Of a stretch of DNA of 64,000 bases, positions 41,905 through 50,469 are shown in pieces. Both the position numbers and the translations under genes were made by a program. Origin of the DNA: Priapulus caudatus (taxonomy: Eukaryota > Priapulida > Priapulimorpha > Priapulimorphida > Priapulidae); the NCBI RefSeq assembly GCF_000485595.1, contig NW_014577373.1, positions 103,622 to 167,621 on the forward strand, written 5' to 3'. Every line of letters starts with the position of its first letter. Positions within the stretch are counted from its first letter, which is position 1. The notes below the pieces were generated by a model. The model was not told the origin of the DNA and did no database searches. It saw only the letters and a program-made list of their open reading frames with translations.

Positions 41905-44900
41905 AACTGCTGCGCACCCAGATAACTACATGCCTTCATTTTCGAGAGGTTTCGGCAATGAAACGTGTGGTAGAGTAATACGACAATAGCATCGCTAGCT
42001 GCAGCTGCATGCCTTTTTAATTTTTAGCGACTGCCGTGTTTATATCTTAGGAGTTGCAGCTTTTAGTTGATTTTCGACAATCAATCCTCGAAAAACATCT
42101 GTACAGCTGTGTCTGCATCTGTACGTATTCCGCGTGTGTTCATCGTCTGCTTTTATACATTCATTGTCTGCTTCTGTACTTTCATCATCTGCTTCTCTCT
42201 GCATCTACAGGAGGGCGTCAGTGTCTCGCTTCCCCGAGGCGAAGAAGATCGTAGACATATGCGAGGAGGATGAGGGGCTGGCGCGGGAGCTGGACATGCT
42301 GCTGCTGGTGCCACCTAGCTCACCGGTCAGCTACGACGACCTAGTCTACGGCATGCGCAGCAAGGGGTGGGTGCTAGCATTAGTGTTAGTGTTAGGGTGA
42401 GGGTTAGTGTTAGTGTTAGCATTAGGGTGAGGGTGAGGGTTAGCATTAGTGTTAGAGGTAGGGTGAGGGTTAGCATTAGTGTTAGTGTTAGGGTGAGGGT
42501 TATAGTCAGACTTGTGTTAGTGTTACTATTAGGGTCAGAGTTAGTGTTAGTGTTAGTGTTAGTGTTAGTGTTAGTGTTAGTGTTAGGAAAGCTGGACGAC
42601 CTGCTGCTGGTACCTCCCAGCTCACCTGCCAGCTCAGTTTTAGCATCAATAGTGGTGGGATTAAACCTAGAATTATGATTATTGGTAGTATTAGGGTTAG
42701 TATTACAGTTAGTTAGGGTTACTGTTAGTGTTGTTGGTGGGTTAGCATAAGTGCTAGGATTAGGATTAGGGTTTTAGTGCCAGGATGAATTAAGGTTAAA
42801 TTAGGGTCACTGTTAGTGTTGTTAGTGGGTATGAGTGAGTACCAGGATGAACGTTGGTCTAACTCATGTGCTTGCGAACGGTTCCAGTAAAGACAACGTG
42901 CCGGTGAGAGAGAGCATGCCGGGGAGTCGATCGCTCCCCACGTCGCCGACGGAGGTTCGCAGTGCCCTGATGAAGTGGAGTGCCAGCAAAGAGGGCAAGA
43001 CGCGCGCTCTGGTGAGTCACGTGACGGGGTCTGAACCCGTTGGTCGCCGAGTCGCGGCGTTGCTTCCCACGCTGTAGACCTGCTAACGTTGAGGCTTGAT
43101 GAAGCTTTGGGATGCGCGTGTACCTTTGTCGAGTTCCGGTTGTTTACCAGTTGTACGAATCGGCAGGCAAATGGGCCTGCCGCAATCTCTTCGTGTGTAT
43201 AACCGACGGTAAGCAGTGTGTAATGATGTCCGCTGTGGCTGCAAGAAATCTGGAGTATTTTTCGGTTGGCTTTACTTTTGCCTTTGTTTGGCTTCAGTTG
43301 GCTTCATGTTCAGTGCGTTACTCTGCTCCCGGGATTCCTCGATGCTATTAGATTGATTTGGTCGCAGTGATGTGGTCTGGAGCACCAGAGATAACCTTTA
43401 GACTCGCGATAGTCATAACTAGTTATGATGCTTATGAGGCTGCTGTTTATGAGTTGCTGCGATGTTATGAGCCCCAGGTATCTGCATAATAACCAGTCAC
43501 CGGAAAAGTGCGAGATACTAAGCTAATATGGGTGATAATATCACCTCCCATGCTGGGTTGCTGACGTCATGTAGGTACATGCTGTGAGAGATAAATGCCA
43601 CACATATTATACATAGCTAATAACAGAAATAGATTGAGTTTAGTCTCATCTATTGTGATAATCAATAAACCGTATGCTGTATTTTTCAGAGCGTGAACTG
43701 CAACTATGGAGATGAGTTTGCACCAGCGGTTAAACATAGGCCTGCCTCCTGCTGCTTTGGCAATCTAGTTATTCCAAGCTACAAGCCTGAAAAGGTGAGA
43801 TGAGAATTATAAAAGCACTCAAAAGGATCTGGTTATATGTATCTTACTGTAGGTCTCGCCACAATTGTTTAGCAAGCCATTACCATGGTAATGCAGAGTA
43901 ATGATATCTAACGAATGCATTTTTGTTACTCTGTATAGCAATGTAATGATATATATCATAAGTGGGAGTATCTGTACTATGTCATGAATCTCTTTTATTT
44001 AATTTTATATCAAACGTGTGTACTTGTATTTAACTCTAGATCTAAAATGTGTGTTTTCGCTCACTTAGAGAACTTATATATTTTATACTTTTTTTGTGTG
44101 GATGTAATTAAACTGGATCCTAAAATTATTTTATATCATATTATATAGCTATTTGTATCGCGCTCGTATCGTATAGTACCGAGTCTCTGGTTTGCTGATC
44201 AATTAATTCTCATCGTGTTTTCCTTCGTCGTTCCTCTCGCAGCTGGAGACGCTGGCAGTCGGCGGCGCCGCGCCCGCATCCTACGTCAACGGTCGCCACG
44301 GCGATGCCGCGACCAGCGCCGACTCGGTCTTCGACACGCACGACGACGGCGCCCTCTTGTGGCGCACCGCGATACCGACAGGCAAACGCTCGCCGTCCGA
44401 CTCGGGCTGCCACTCGCTCGACTCCTGCCAGAGCGACTGCAGCCTACACCGGCGCTCCCTGGCGACGGACGACGAGGCGTGCGCGTACGAGGCCATCGAC
44501 GAAGAGATCTACGTCGTGCCAAGAGGGGGCGCCGGCGGAGGGGACCGCGGGTATACGAGCTCGTGGTTCGGCAGCCCCAACTACACGGCGGCGTCGGCGG
44601 CGCTGCGCGACGGACGCAAGGGCTACGTCGAGACGCTGAGCCGAAACTACATGGAGGCGGTGCACAAGAGCCGCGCGAACCCCCGGCGCCCCCTGGCGGA
44701 CGCCGACCAGCAGCAGTGCGTGTCCGTGTTCTCGCTCGGCAAGCTGCAGCCCTCGGCGGCGCCCCCTGGCGTGCACCGGTGGCGGGGCGACGGCACGGCG
44801 CCCGCGCGGAAACTGAGCCAGCCCGACTGGCTGAATCACAGGATGCTCACGAAGGGTCAGGTAGGGGTCGGCTCGCCCTGGCACAAGAAACCGCCGTCGG

Positions 44901-45019
44901 GCACCGACCTCGACGACATCAGCAGGTTAAAGGTCACAAAGCCGGGTCGCGGCGGCGACGGCGTGGGAGGCCCCGCCCGCCGGAAGGTGTGTGCCAACGG
45001 CGTCCCCGTGCCTCTGTAG
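21505..45019 (+). CDS. TESK2: Testis-specific-kinase-like protein kinase (TESK1/TESK2 family)
   Basis: Thirteen exons: 21505-21720, 33627-33748, 36273-36321, 36948-37097, 39000-39082, 39379-39544, 40039-40125, 40602-40776, 41291-41483, 42211-42366, 42888-43011, 43690-43794, 44243-45019. All introns are GT-AG and phases agree, giving 800 residues ending TAG. The kinase domain (about 55-310) has the G-loop GNGFFSEV (63-70), Lys85 in [23 protein letters not shown], the catalytic HRDLTSKN (Asp175), [11 protein letters not shown] (Asp196), [10 protein letters not shown] with the TESK activation-loop Ser (217), and [20 protein letters not shown]. The C-terminal half is Ser/Arg-rich and not recognisable as a domain. 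TESKs phosphorylate cofilin and so stabilise actin filaments. TESK1 versus TESK2 is uncertain; FGLDYTAF and GDCP slightly favour TESK2. Intron 1 (11.9 kb) crosses the gap at 26445 and contains ORP exons. Several exons have partial copies in adjacent introns. Confidence 0.95.
21868..21990. mobile_element. Tc1/mariner-like MITE, copy 1
   Basis: Contains ACAGTCAGACCTATACTGCA and GTTCTATAGAGGTG, shared with copies near 32198-32325 and 33150-33272. Partial terminal complementarity (ACAGTCA and a TGACTGTA-type end in the third copy) next to TA suggests a Tc1/mariner derivative. Confidence 0.5.
24348..24395. mobile_element. 48-bp hairpin, CA...TG ends
   Basis: 12-bp perfect terminal arms CAGATTAATGAG and CTCATTAATCTG, with further imperfect pairing inside. 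No flanking duplication was recognised. The architecture matches the other mini-hairpins. Confidence 0.45.
24668..26219 (+). CDS. OSBPL11: ORP10/ORP11-type PH-domain fragment (three exons) inside TESK intron 1
   Basis: Exons 24668-24715, 25659-25740 and 26140-26219 join in frame (70 codons). They encode [12 protein letters not shown], then [17 protein letters not shown] and GGDAFRLR, then [20 protein letters not shown]. This is the second half of the PH domain of the OSBPL10/OSBPL11 subfamily, which bind phosphoinositides at membranes and move lipids. The earlier PH strands (GWQYRWFVL region) and the sterol-binding ORD domain were not found. There are no stops or frameshifts and splice sites are good. 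The block begins and ends in phase 0, on the same strand as TESK, between TESK exons that also meet in phase 0. It may be a nested gene part, a duplicated fragment, a shuffled module or an assembly chimera. Confidence 0.85.
25196..25587. mobile_element. 392-bp PIF/Harbinger-like MITE in ORP intron
   Basis: The ends AGGCCCCCGCATATGGTGAG and, on the minus strand, AGGCCTCCGCACACGGTGAG form terminal inverted repeats. The trinucleotide TTA flanks both sides (25193-25195 and 25588-25590), as expected for PIF/Harbinger. Internal sub-repeats of CCCCGCACACGGTGAG and GTGCTGAGCAC lie in both orientations. It ends about 70 bp before the ORP exon at 25659. Confidence 0.8.
26353..26444. mobile_element. Truncated G/C-rich repeat end at gap
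   Basis: CAGGCCCGTAGCCAGGGGGG followed by GGTTCGAACGAACCCCCCCC, then C and A runs to the gap. It resembles the end of a short non-autonomous hAT-like element; the other end is missing. Confidence 0.5.
26445..26454. other. Assembly gap (10 N)
   Basis: Ten unknown bases within TESK intron 1, between a G/C repeat and a CA microsatellite. Linkage of TESK exon 1 to exons 2-13 depends on this join. Confidence 0.99.
26455..26549. repeat. (CA)n microsatellite
   Basis: Almost pure CA dinucleotide beginning at the gap edge; reading frames through it are artefacts. Confidence 0.97.
26820..27085. repeat. (CTG)n-rich imperfect tandem repeats
   Basis: Units such as GTGGTGCTGCTGCTGTTATA recur about four times, followed by mixed CTG/TTG triplets. 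Intronic to TESK. Confidence 0.88.
27086..28280. other. TESK intron 1 sequence, nothing recognised
   Basis: No exon, repeat array or RNA gene that I recognise. Confidence 0.45.
28281..28545. repeat. (ACGC)n / (CACG)n microsatellite
   Basis: A long mixed ACGC, GCGC and CACA tract in TESK intron 1. Alternating purine-pyrimidine sequence could adopt Z-DNA. Confidence 0.9.
28775..28995. repeat. (CT)n microsatellite, two blocks
   Basis: CT-rich tracts at about 28783-28818 and 28915-28997 separated by unique sequence; the Ser/Leu-rich frame over them is not a gene. Confidence 0.9.
28996..30065. other. TESK intron 1 sequence with one decayed mini-hairpin
   Basis: A degenerate copy of the AGGAGTAGATA hairpin is visible at about 29769-29796 (GGGTAGATA facing TATCTACTCCTG). 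Nothing else was recognised. Confidence 0.4.
30066..30102. mobile_element. 37-bp hairpin with near-perfect 7-bp flanking repeat
   Basis: Arms CAAGAGCGTATAAAGAA and exact complement with a 3-base loop. Flanks are ATAATAT and ATAACAT (6 of 7). CA...TG ends as in the other mini-hairpins. Confidence 0.65.
30728..30774. mobile_element. 47-bp hairpin with perfect 8-bp TSD
   Basis: Arms CAGGAGTAGATAATAGGGA and exact complement around a 9-base loop. ATGTAAAT flanks both sides (30720-30727 and 30775-30782). CAG...CTG ends and an 8-bp duplication fit hAT-type mobilisation. Confidence 0.8.
32198..32325. mobile_element. Tc1/mariner-like MITE, copy 2
   Basis: Starts TACAGCCAACCTGCATATAA and ends with GGCCGTTCTATAGAGGTGAC then GCGTTACTGTACG. 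It shares this order with the copies at 21868 and 33150. Confidence 0.5.
32469..32520. repeat. (TA)n microsatellite
   Basis: Alternating TA with a few AT interruptions; intronic to TESK. Confidence 0.9.
32605..32644. mobile_element. 40-bp hairpin with 7-bp direct repeats
   Basis: Arms CAGGAGTAAATAATC and complement; the outer arm matches the 30728-30774 hairpin. ATGGTAT flanks both sides (32598-32604 and 32645-32651). Confidence 0.72.
33150..33272. mobile_element. Tc1/mariner-like MITE, copy 3
   Basis: Carries GTCAACCCTATAAATAAGCG, CCTTTATAGACAGGTGTCCG and TTCTATAGAGGTGTGCGC, and ends GGTGTGACTGTA. Same family as the copies at 21868 and 32198. Confidence 0.5.
33354..33476. repeat. (TTG)n microsatellite
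   Basis: About 40 TTG triplets with a few TTA or TTT variants, ending 15-20 bp before the copied acceptor at 33492. Poly-Asn, poly-Thr and poly-Leu frames here are artefacts. Confidence 0.97.
33477..33540 (+). pseudogene. Decayed copy of the TESK exon 2 acceptor and exon start
   Basis: GTTGTCAG then GTGAAGCCCAGTACAACAGG and ACAGGCGATGGTGCC. This aligns with the real exon 2 start at 33627 (TGTTATCAG, GTGACGCACAAGACAACGGG, ACAGGTGATGGTGC), about 134 bp downstream. The translated copy [11 protein letters not shown] matches [11 protein letters not shown] at 7 of 11 residues, then diverges. It lies directly after the TTG tract. Confidence 0.75.
33728..33903 (+). repeat. 44-bp tandem array spanning the TESK exon 2 donor, 4 units
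   Basis: The first unit starts within exon 2 (CAACCACCCGTGCATACTTA, then GGTGAGAGGTCT) and crosses the real donor at 33748/33749. Three diverged units follow, each with ACCACxCGxGCATA and a donor-like GTGAGAGG or GATGAGTGG. Confidence 0.85.
33896..34015. repeat. 19-bp tandem repeat (CACCCTCCACCCTTGTCAT)
   Basis: Four near-identical units followed by degenerate TCATC-rich sequence, in TESK intron 2. Confidence 0.9.
34228..34392. repeat. (ACGC)n / (CA)n microsatellite
   Basis: Mixed ACGC and CACA tract in TESK intron 2; Cys/Val-rich minus-strand frames are artefacts. Confidence 0.93.
34393..36272. other. TESK intron 2 remainder, nothing recognised
   Basis: Mixed sequence with a short ACGC tract near 35180-35215. 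No further exons or structured elements were seen. Confidence 0.45.
36490..36885. repeat. Tandem repeat built on ACTCAGTAGTTGCCACAAT
   Basis: Roughly 20 copies of a 19-bp subunit (variants ATACTCAATATTTGCTGTA, CTAAGTAGTTGGCACAAT) in TESK intron 3, partly organised in higher-order groups of about 57 bp or more. It ends about 60 bp before exon 4. Confidence 0.92.
37150..37215 (+). pseudogene. Copy of the TESK exon 4 catalytic-loop end and donor
   Basis: GTTCCACCGTGACCTCGCGT then CAAAGGTCAGC at about 37184-37214 repeats the exon 4 end at 37068-37102 (GTTCCACCGCGACCTCACGT, CAAAGGTCAGC). It encodes FHRDLASK in its own frame versus the real FHRDLTSK. Weaker similarity extends about 25 bp upstream. 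Reading through from exon 4 hits a stop in another frame, so it cannot simply extend that exon. Confidence 0.8.
37216..38999. other. TESK intron 4, nothing recognised
   Basis: Begins with many TGACCT-containing words, then unique sequence. Minus-strand frames of about 150 codons resemble no known protein. Confidence 0.45.
39568..39835. repeat. GA-rich purine tract
   Basis: Imperfect GGGAGAAAGAGAG-type repeats, nearly all purine on the plus strand, just after the exon 6 donor. Confidence 0.93.
41474..41640 (+). repeat. 38-bp tandem array duplicating the TESK exon 9 donor
   Basis: The first unit starts in exon 9 (TCTACACGTCCAG), crosses the real donor and ends GATGCACAGGTAG. Near-identical units follow, so CAGGTGAGTG occurs at 41481, 41519, 41557 and 41595; a fifth, shorter unit has CAGGCAAGT. 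Using any later donor would place TGA immediately after the normal exon end. Confidence 0.95.
41655..41985. repeat. Two-copy tandem duplication with CA microsatellites
   Basis: CACAGGTAACTGCTGCGCA through AACTACATGCCTTCATTTTC and GGCAATGAAACGTGT appears at about 41730-41802 and again at about 41898-41970, each preceded by an ACGC or CA tract. Confidence 0.93.
42370..42588. repeat. (TTAGTG)/(TTAGGG)-type degenerate hexamer array
   Basis: Runs of GTTAGTGTTAGTGTTAGGGT and variants from the exon 10 donor to the exon 10 echo; weaker TTAGGG-like sequence continues to about 42835. The sequence looks telomere-derived but drifted. Confidence 0.9.
42589..42640 (+). pseudogene. Diverged copy of part of TESK exon 10, coding sense retained
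   Basis: Encodes [15 protein letters not shown] against [15 protein letters not shown] in exon 10 (about 42288-42333). Four of the six changed codons in the core are synonymous (V, P, P, P). It sits between hexamer tracts and has only weak splice signals (TTAG before it). Confidence 0.75.
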
Positions 45020-45059
45020 GAGAGAGAGAGAGAGATGGCCCGGCTCACGGCCGGGGAGG

Positions 45060-45355
45060 AAAGGACACCACCCGAAAACCACGTCTGCCACGGAGAGAGA
45101 AAGCTGCCGTGGTGGCGTTCTACTTCGACTGCGGGAGAGAGGGAGCGAGGCTGTGGCAGGGAGAGAGGGAGCTGCCGTGGTGGCGTTCTACTTCAACTGC
45201 GGGAGAGAGGGAGCGAGGCTGTGGCAGGGAGAGAGGGAGCTGCCGTGGTGGCGTTCTACTTCAACCGCGGGAGAGAGGGAGCGAGGCTGTGGCAGGGAGA
45301 GAGGGAGCTGCCGTGGTGGCATTCTACTTTGACCGCGGGAGAGAGGGAGTGCGAC
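45060..45355. repeat. 65-bp tandem repeat, about 4 copies, in presumed TESK 3' UTR
   Basis: The unit contains AGCTGCCGTGGTGGCGTTCT, then ACTTCxACxGCGGGAGAGAG, then GGAGCGAGGCTGTGGCAGGG. It begins about 40 bp after the TAG. A 436-codon plus-frame across it overlaps the TESK last exon out of frame and is an artefact of GC-rich sequence. Confidence 0.95.
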
Positions 45356-48300
45356 ACGGCGGCGGCTGGGTTTCCTCACTGCGCGGTGAACCAACGTCGA
45401 CGGCGGTCAGGTTTGCGTTCGGTTTTGCAGCTTGGATTCCCTACTTCGCTCGCGCGTTCTGTCACAGGCACGGCCTCCTCATCACTCTCGCGCAGCTAGC
45501 GAGTCTGCATTCGCTCGCACGTTAATCCACGTGCTGCGTGGTTTCGCGATACGAGCGCTGCGATGGCAAGGGTCTGGGTCACAGGCGTAATGCAGAGCGC
45601 AGAGTGGCTCCTCCGTGGACCGGGACAAGCTGACGTGAGCAGCGTGTGCAGACGTACGCTCAACGATCCTGTGAAGGTGCGACGGAAAGATAGCTGGGGA
45701 CACCCGACACCAGTACCCGCTGAATATGCGTGCGTTTAGAATCTTGGCGAGCACAGTAGGAGTAGAGTGAATCAAACGCTGACTCGCTTACATTGTTTTC
45801 GCTAGGCGTTGACGTTCAAGAGGTTTTTTTTTAATGGGTAGCGCATTTTAAAGGATGGAACGTTTGCATGCGAGTTGGCCCGTGTATAAAGAGCTTCATA
45901 CAGTGCGCACTGATTCATGCCCTGCCTCACCGAAATGATTGGCGGGGGTTGAATTGAGTCTTATTCGTAGGTGTAAGAGCCAGATGATGACGGCAAATAT
46001 TTTCGTTTCATTTACGAGGTTTCTTAAGTGGAAGTGAGGCTGAGTGGTTTCGATGTCATGATCAATCCCGTTTATATCTTCATCGCATAATTCATTTCCC
46101 ATTTCGAATTTTTGTATATTATTTCACTGTTTTCAGTTATTGCGATAAACTTCGTTTCTGCACGTGTAGCTGTCGTGCAATCGTTTCGCAGCCATCTCTC
46201 CCCTGCATGAATCGTCATCCATATATTGATAACATCATATTCCAGAGCAATATCTACTCACAGTGGAGTTTATTTATAATATAATAATCCATATTGTCAC
46301 GATTCACCGTAGTGGGATGTATTGGCACTGATCCATTTACCTCAGACCGACATGAAATAGTTCGGACGCTGACACGAGAATTATAGCAGCACGTCACTGC
46401 ACGAAGGGCGGTGAGGGCACTGTCTGCGGTCGCTGCAGTCATTGTAGAGTGACGCTTTCATGCAATGGCGGGCGACGCGCCACGCTTACATTCCGTCTTT
46501 TCCTAAAGTGTCCGTCCCTCACCTCGAATTGTCCGTCGACGCCCGTGTTTGTGCAGACCGGTGGGTGCATAGAGGGCGTGGCAGTCTCATGTTGTCGCTT
46601 CTCCAGTAGAATTCGTCGGGGGTCGTGGCTCTTCCGAAAGATGCAAATCTTGAACGCTGATCCTTCCTAGCTCGTCAAAAGGTATTTGTTTGCTCCCACC
46701 CGAATATGGGTGCCGTCGGACACTCTGTAGGATGGGTTTTAATTCGATTCACACGCAAGCTTGTAATATAGAGTTGTTGAGCGAGGCGTGGGAGCCGGGC
46801 CTGGTTCATTTCTTACCAAAGATTCGTTTATACTAGACTATGATTCCATGAGCAGCAGCGATTCCCGCGCATGTGGTGGGAACGCGTTTAACACGAGGTT
46901 TAATAATTTTCGCTATCGGAGGAAAATGGCAAAAAACCACGGTATAGACGCTGTACGTTATTGTTGTTGTTGTTGTTGTTACATAATTAGGTATATTTAT
47001 AATTATAATTTGCGAGTGTGTAAATAGGTGTGAATCGGTGCCAGGAACCCGGCAGATAGTGAGGTCCAGCTGGTGCCTGCAAGGCATTGCTTGCGTCTGC
47101 TCTCTGTCGCGGGAGCCGAGGACGTCGATTTATTTGGCTGGTTTTTCCGTTAGTTATTTATTAGTCGTTGTACTTAAAAGCCTGGAGGCGCGCGCATTTC
47201 TGAGTTTGCCTAATGGGCGCGTTGCACGCATGCCAATCTTCTAGCATCATAATTGCATGGTTGACGCCAAACGACGGTGGAGCCTCGTCTTCCCTACTGC
47301 TACCACCTATCTATATGTATGTATATATTTACTAACTGGATAGAGCATTGTGGGTATAATGTGATGTCATTTGGCGGTCATGTTGATTGGCCCCAAAGTC
47401 AAGTTATTGACGGTGATTGACAATGAGGTTAAACACCCCAACTCACGTTATTATATTAGCAAGCGTTAAGCCGATTCCCGCTCTACAAATATGGCCGCTA
47501 CAGGAATTCGTCTGCTAGCATTGTCGCGACGTGACAATGCAAAATCCAGTCGTTATACACAGATCAGTGACTGCCACACTTGAACGATGATACTCCTGCC
47601 ACGATAACTAACACTGCTACCTCTCAGGGCGATATCATTCGTGGACCTCGCGTACTAACGTGTGCTGAACCCTTTCTTGCGTCCGCGTCTCGCGAATATT
47701 ACTCCTGTTTTCCTTAGGCGCAGAACGCTCGACGCCCCTACTGTCGCAGACGGTCAGGTCTGATAGGCTAACGTCGTCTTTGGGAAGTTCCCCTCTTTTT
47801 TAGCGCTTCCTCGGACCTTCCGTTTTTTTCGACAGATTTTTTTGTAGGATTCTTGCCGTGGTGTGGTGGCAACCTTGTAGCTGATGTCACGAATGTCAGT
47901 TGTCACCACTGGCGCAATTGTCACTATTGACACTATTGTTATCACTAGCACTATTGTCACCACTGGAACAATCACACTGGTACCATACTTCGAATTTAAT
48001 GTTCGTCTGCTCTCAAACGTGCAGAAGTCGAGGGTATGTTGTCACGGTGGGTCGTAATATCAAGTGCGTGCATGCGTGGTTTCTAGTTCCGTAGTCGATT
48101 GTACAGATGTCCTCTCACTTCATGTAGCATTCGTACGAACGTGTCACGTAGCGATACTTAAAATTACACCCATTTTTTCTTCTCTCGCCTTTTCGGACGG
48201 CGAACGTTGCTTTTGCGTCTAAATGTTGAGGTGTTCGTAAAATGTTTTATTTTTAGATTTTATCACTTAACTCTCGGTAGTCGTCCGTCTGCCATTTTGG

Positions 48301-50469
48301 TTCGCGAACGCGTCCGAACCTGCCACGAAGGTTACGCCATCCCCTCCCCATAACGTGACATATCATCGCCGATGTTCGAAAGCGCGCCGAAGACGGTTTT
48401 CTATGAACGCGGTTACCGTCGCAGCACGACGTGGGTTTTGTAAATAGAGAAATGAACGAGATGCCGTCGCGTTTTCCTTCGCCACTCTGAGGTCGGTGGT
48501 CGAAAGCCTTACTCCGCCACGCCACGTTATTTGCTCGACAGGTATTCCTCTGGTTGAATGACGGCCGAGCGTGATGGCGAGATGACGTCGACGCGCGTGC
48601 ACATCGTGCCGATGTCGTATTTTTTAATGTAGCGAGAATTCCGGCTGTCCAACCATCCACGGGATTTTTCTGAACACAGACCACATTCTGAGAGCGATCG
48701 CGTCGCTAACGATCGATCGACGACGGAGACACGCTCGTTGCTAGATCGTCGTCCAGAGTCACGGCTACGCCCACTTTCCCTCGCGGTCGCGTAAAGTATC
48801 ATATCAAAGTTGTTGTAATATTGAACGTCAAAGTGCCTTATCTTGCTAGGGGTTTTACGAGTTCTCTTCGTTATCGACGTTGAATGTTGTTGACTCACTC
48901 TTTAGTACGCATGTATATATATATATAAATTTAACACGGTCGTACAAATCATGTGTCAAATCTAAAAGGTAGCTCAATTAAAAGGAATTTTCCAGATGCT
49001 GCACTAATGTAGTGTGAATCAGGTGGATGAAAAGGTAGCTGAAAGGGACAGTTGATATAGAAGTCTTTTCATTTTAGACACGAGAATAGATGAAGATGCA
49101 CTTGCAGCATAGTACTTGAATTTTATTATTGAAATGAGTCGAGTAGTGCAATTCACTTATTGCAGTGCTACACGTTCTCTGTTAATTATTGTATTGCTAC
49201 ACTGTACTAATTACCAACCACCTCATCATACGTTAATATATTAATCGAAGTGGGTACAATATTTGGAAACCAGACTCGTGCGTAGACATCATTTATGATG
49301 GATTTCGTTCCAGTCTTGCTCTAATTAGCTGCATATTGCACTTCCGCTGGCAGCCATGGGGGTCACGATATTGTGCACACTGCAGATATATTGCAGGGCA
49401 TGTTACATTGTTTGTGAATACAATTTTATCAATGAATACAATAAATATTTAAAAAAAAACAACAGCAGTTGTTTTTTTAGATCTTTTGTTTTTGGTAGCA
49501 TGAAGAGAATAAAACCACTACTTTCATTTCATAAAAGAAGAACAGAGAAGCAAAGACTATGCGAAATGAAGCATTTATCGCATGGCTGGGCTTCACCTTC
49601 CGAATGTTTAAATATGTATATTACACGTAAATGCAAATGTAAACCGGAACACAATTTGGAATGTTCACGAGGATTGTTTAGCTGTTCAGTATGTATGCTG
49701 CAGCTTTTGTGTTCACCGACTAAAGTCTAGCCGTAAAGTTGTGATTATCTAGCTGCAAATTTAATCTGTGGGGTCCACTGATATAGATATCAATGTATGT
49801 CCCCCATTACCATATCCTTATTACTCTTGGACTTACATTAACTAAATCTAACACTTTATTGTACTTATTTATACACGTATGCATTCGAGTGCTTTATCTT
49901 AGTGTAACAATTAAATATATAGCTATAGTAAATGCCTTTTTAAAACATCAAAACAAAATCACTATCTAAGTATTCCACTTGCCATATCATGAGGGTGCTG
50001 ATAGGGTATTCTAAATTTCAATTCGTGGTAAATATTTGCATTTTCAGTAATATGTTTTGTTAATAAAATGCTAAAATAAGCAGAAAGTCGAGAGGCCTAA
50101 ATATTTGTATAATATTTAGCTAAAACAAAATTAGCGGTCAAAGGGGTAAATTTTCACGCTAACGATAATTTATAGAATCGAATTACACCAGGCAAAAAAC
50201 TGATGACAAAAAAACCTGTTTACACTAATGTTAACATATACGGACATTTCAGTGCCTCACACTATACCTAGTCAGCACCCATCATGATACCTACCACTGA
50301 TTTGTGCGTAACAGCCTATATCACAGTGTGCGATTTGTGCTTTGGAACTTGACCGACTCCTAAGTTCGGTATTGGCATCAGTGACTGACATATATGCATC
50401 ACAGAAAGTTGAGAAATGGATTATATTTTGAGGGGCAGGCTATGTTGCGCAACGGGAAATTTGTTATTA
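45356..50469. other. Intergenic, no gene recognised
   Basis: More than 5 kb with only short chance frames. It contains a small TTG tract (about 46961-46980) and a TA tract (about 48909-48926). I saw no exon pattern, RNA gene or clear transposon. Confidence 0.6.

Noticed and set aside
41624-41989. Cys/Val-rich and His/Thr-rich frames
   Set aside because: They translate the CA/ACGC microsatellites of a two-copy duplication.
44215-45525. 436-codon open frame on the plus strand overlapping the last TESK exon
   Set aside because: It is out of frame with the well-supported TESK reading (CTG GAG ACG at 44243), is dominated by Arg/Gly from GC-rich codons, and runs on only because the 65-bp repeats keep it open.
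48253-48898. Overlapping minus-strand frames of 123-143 codons
   Set aside because: No similarity to known families by eye, and several overlapping frames are open together, typical of CpG-rich noncoding DNA.
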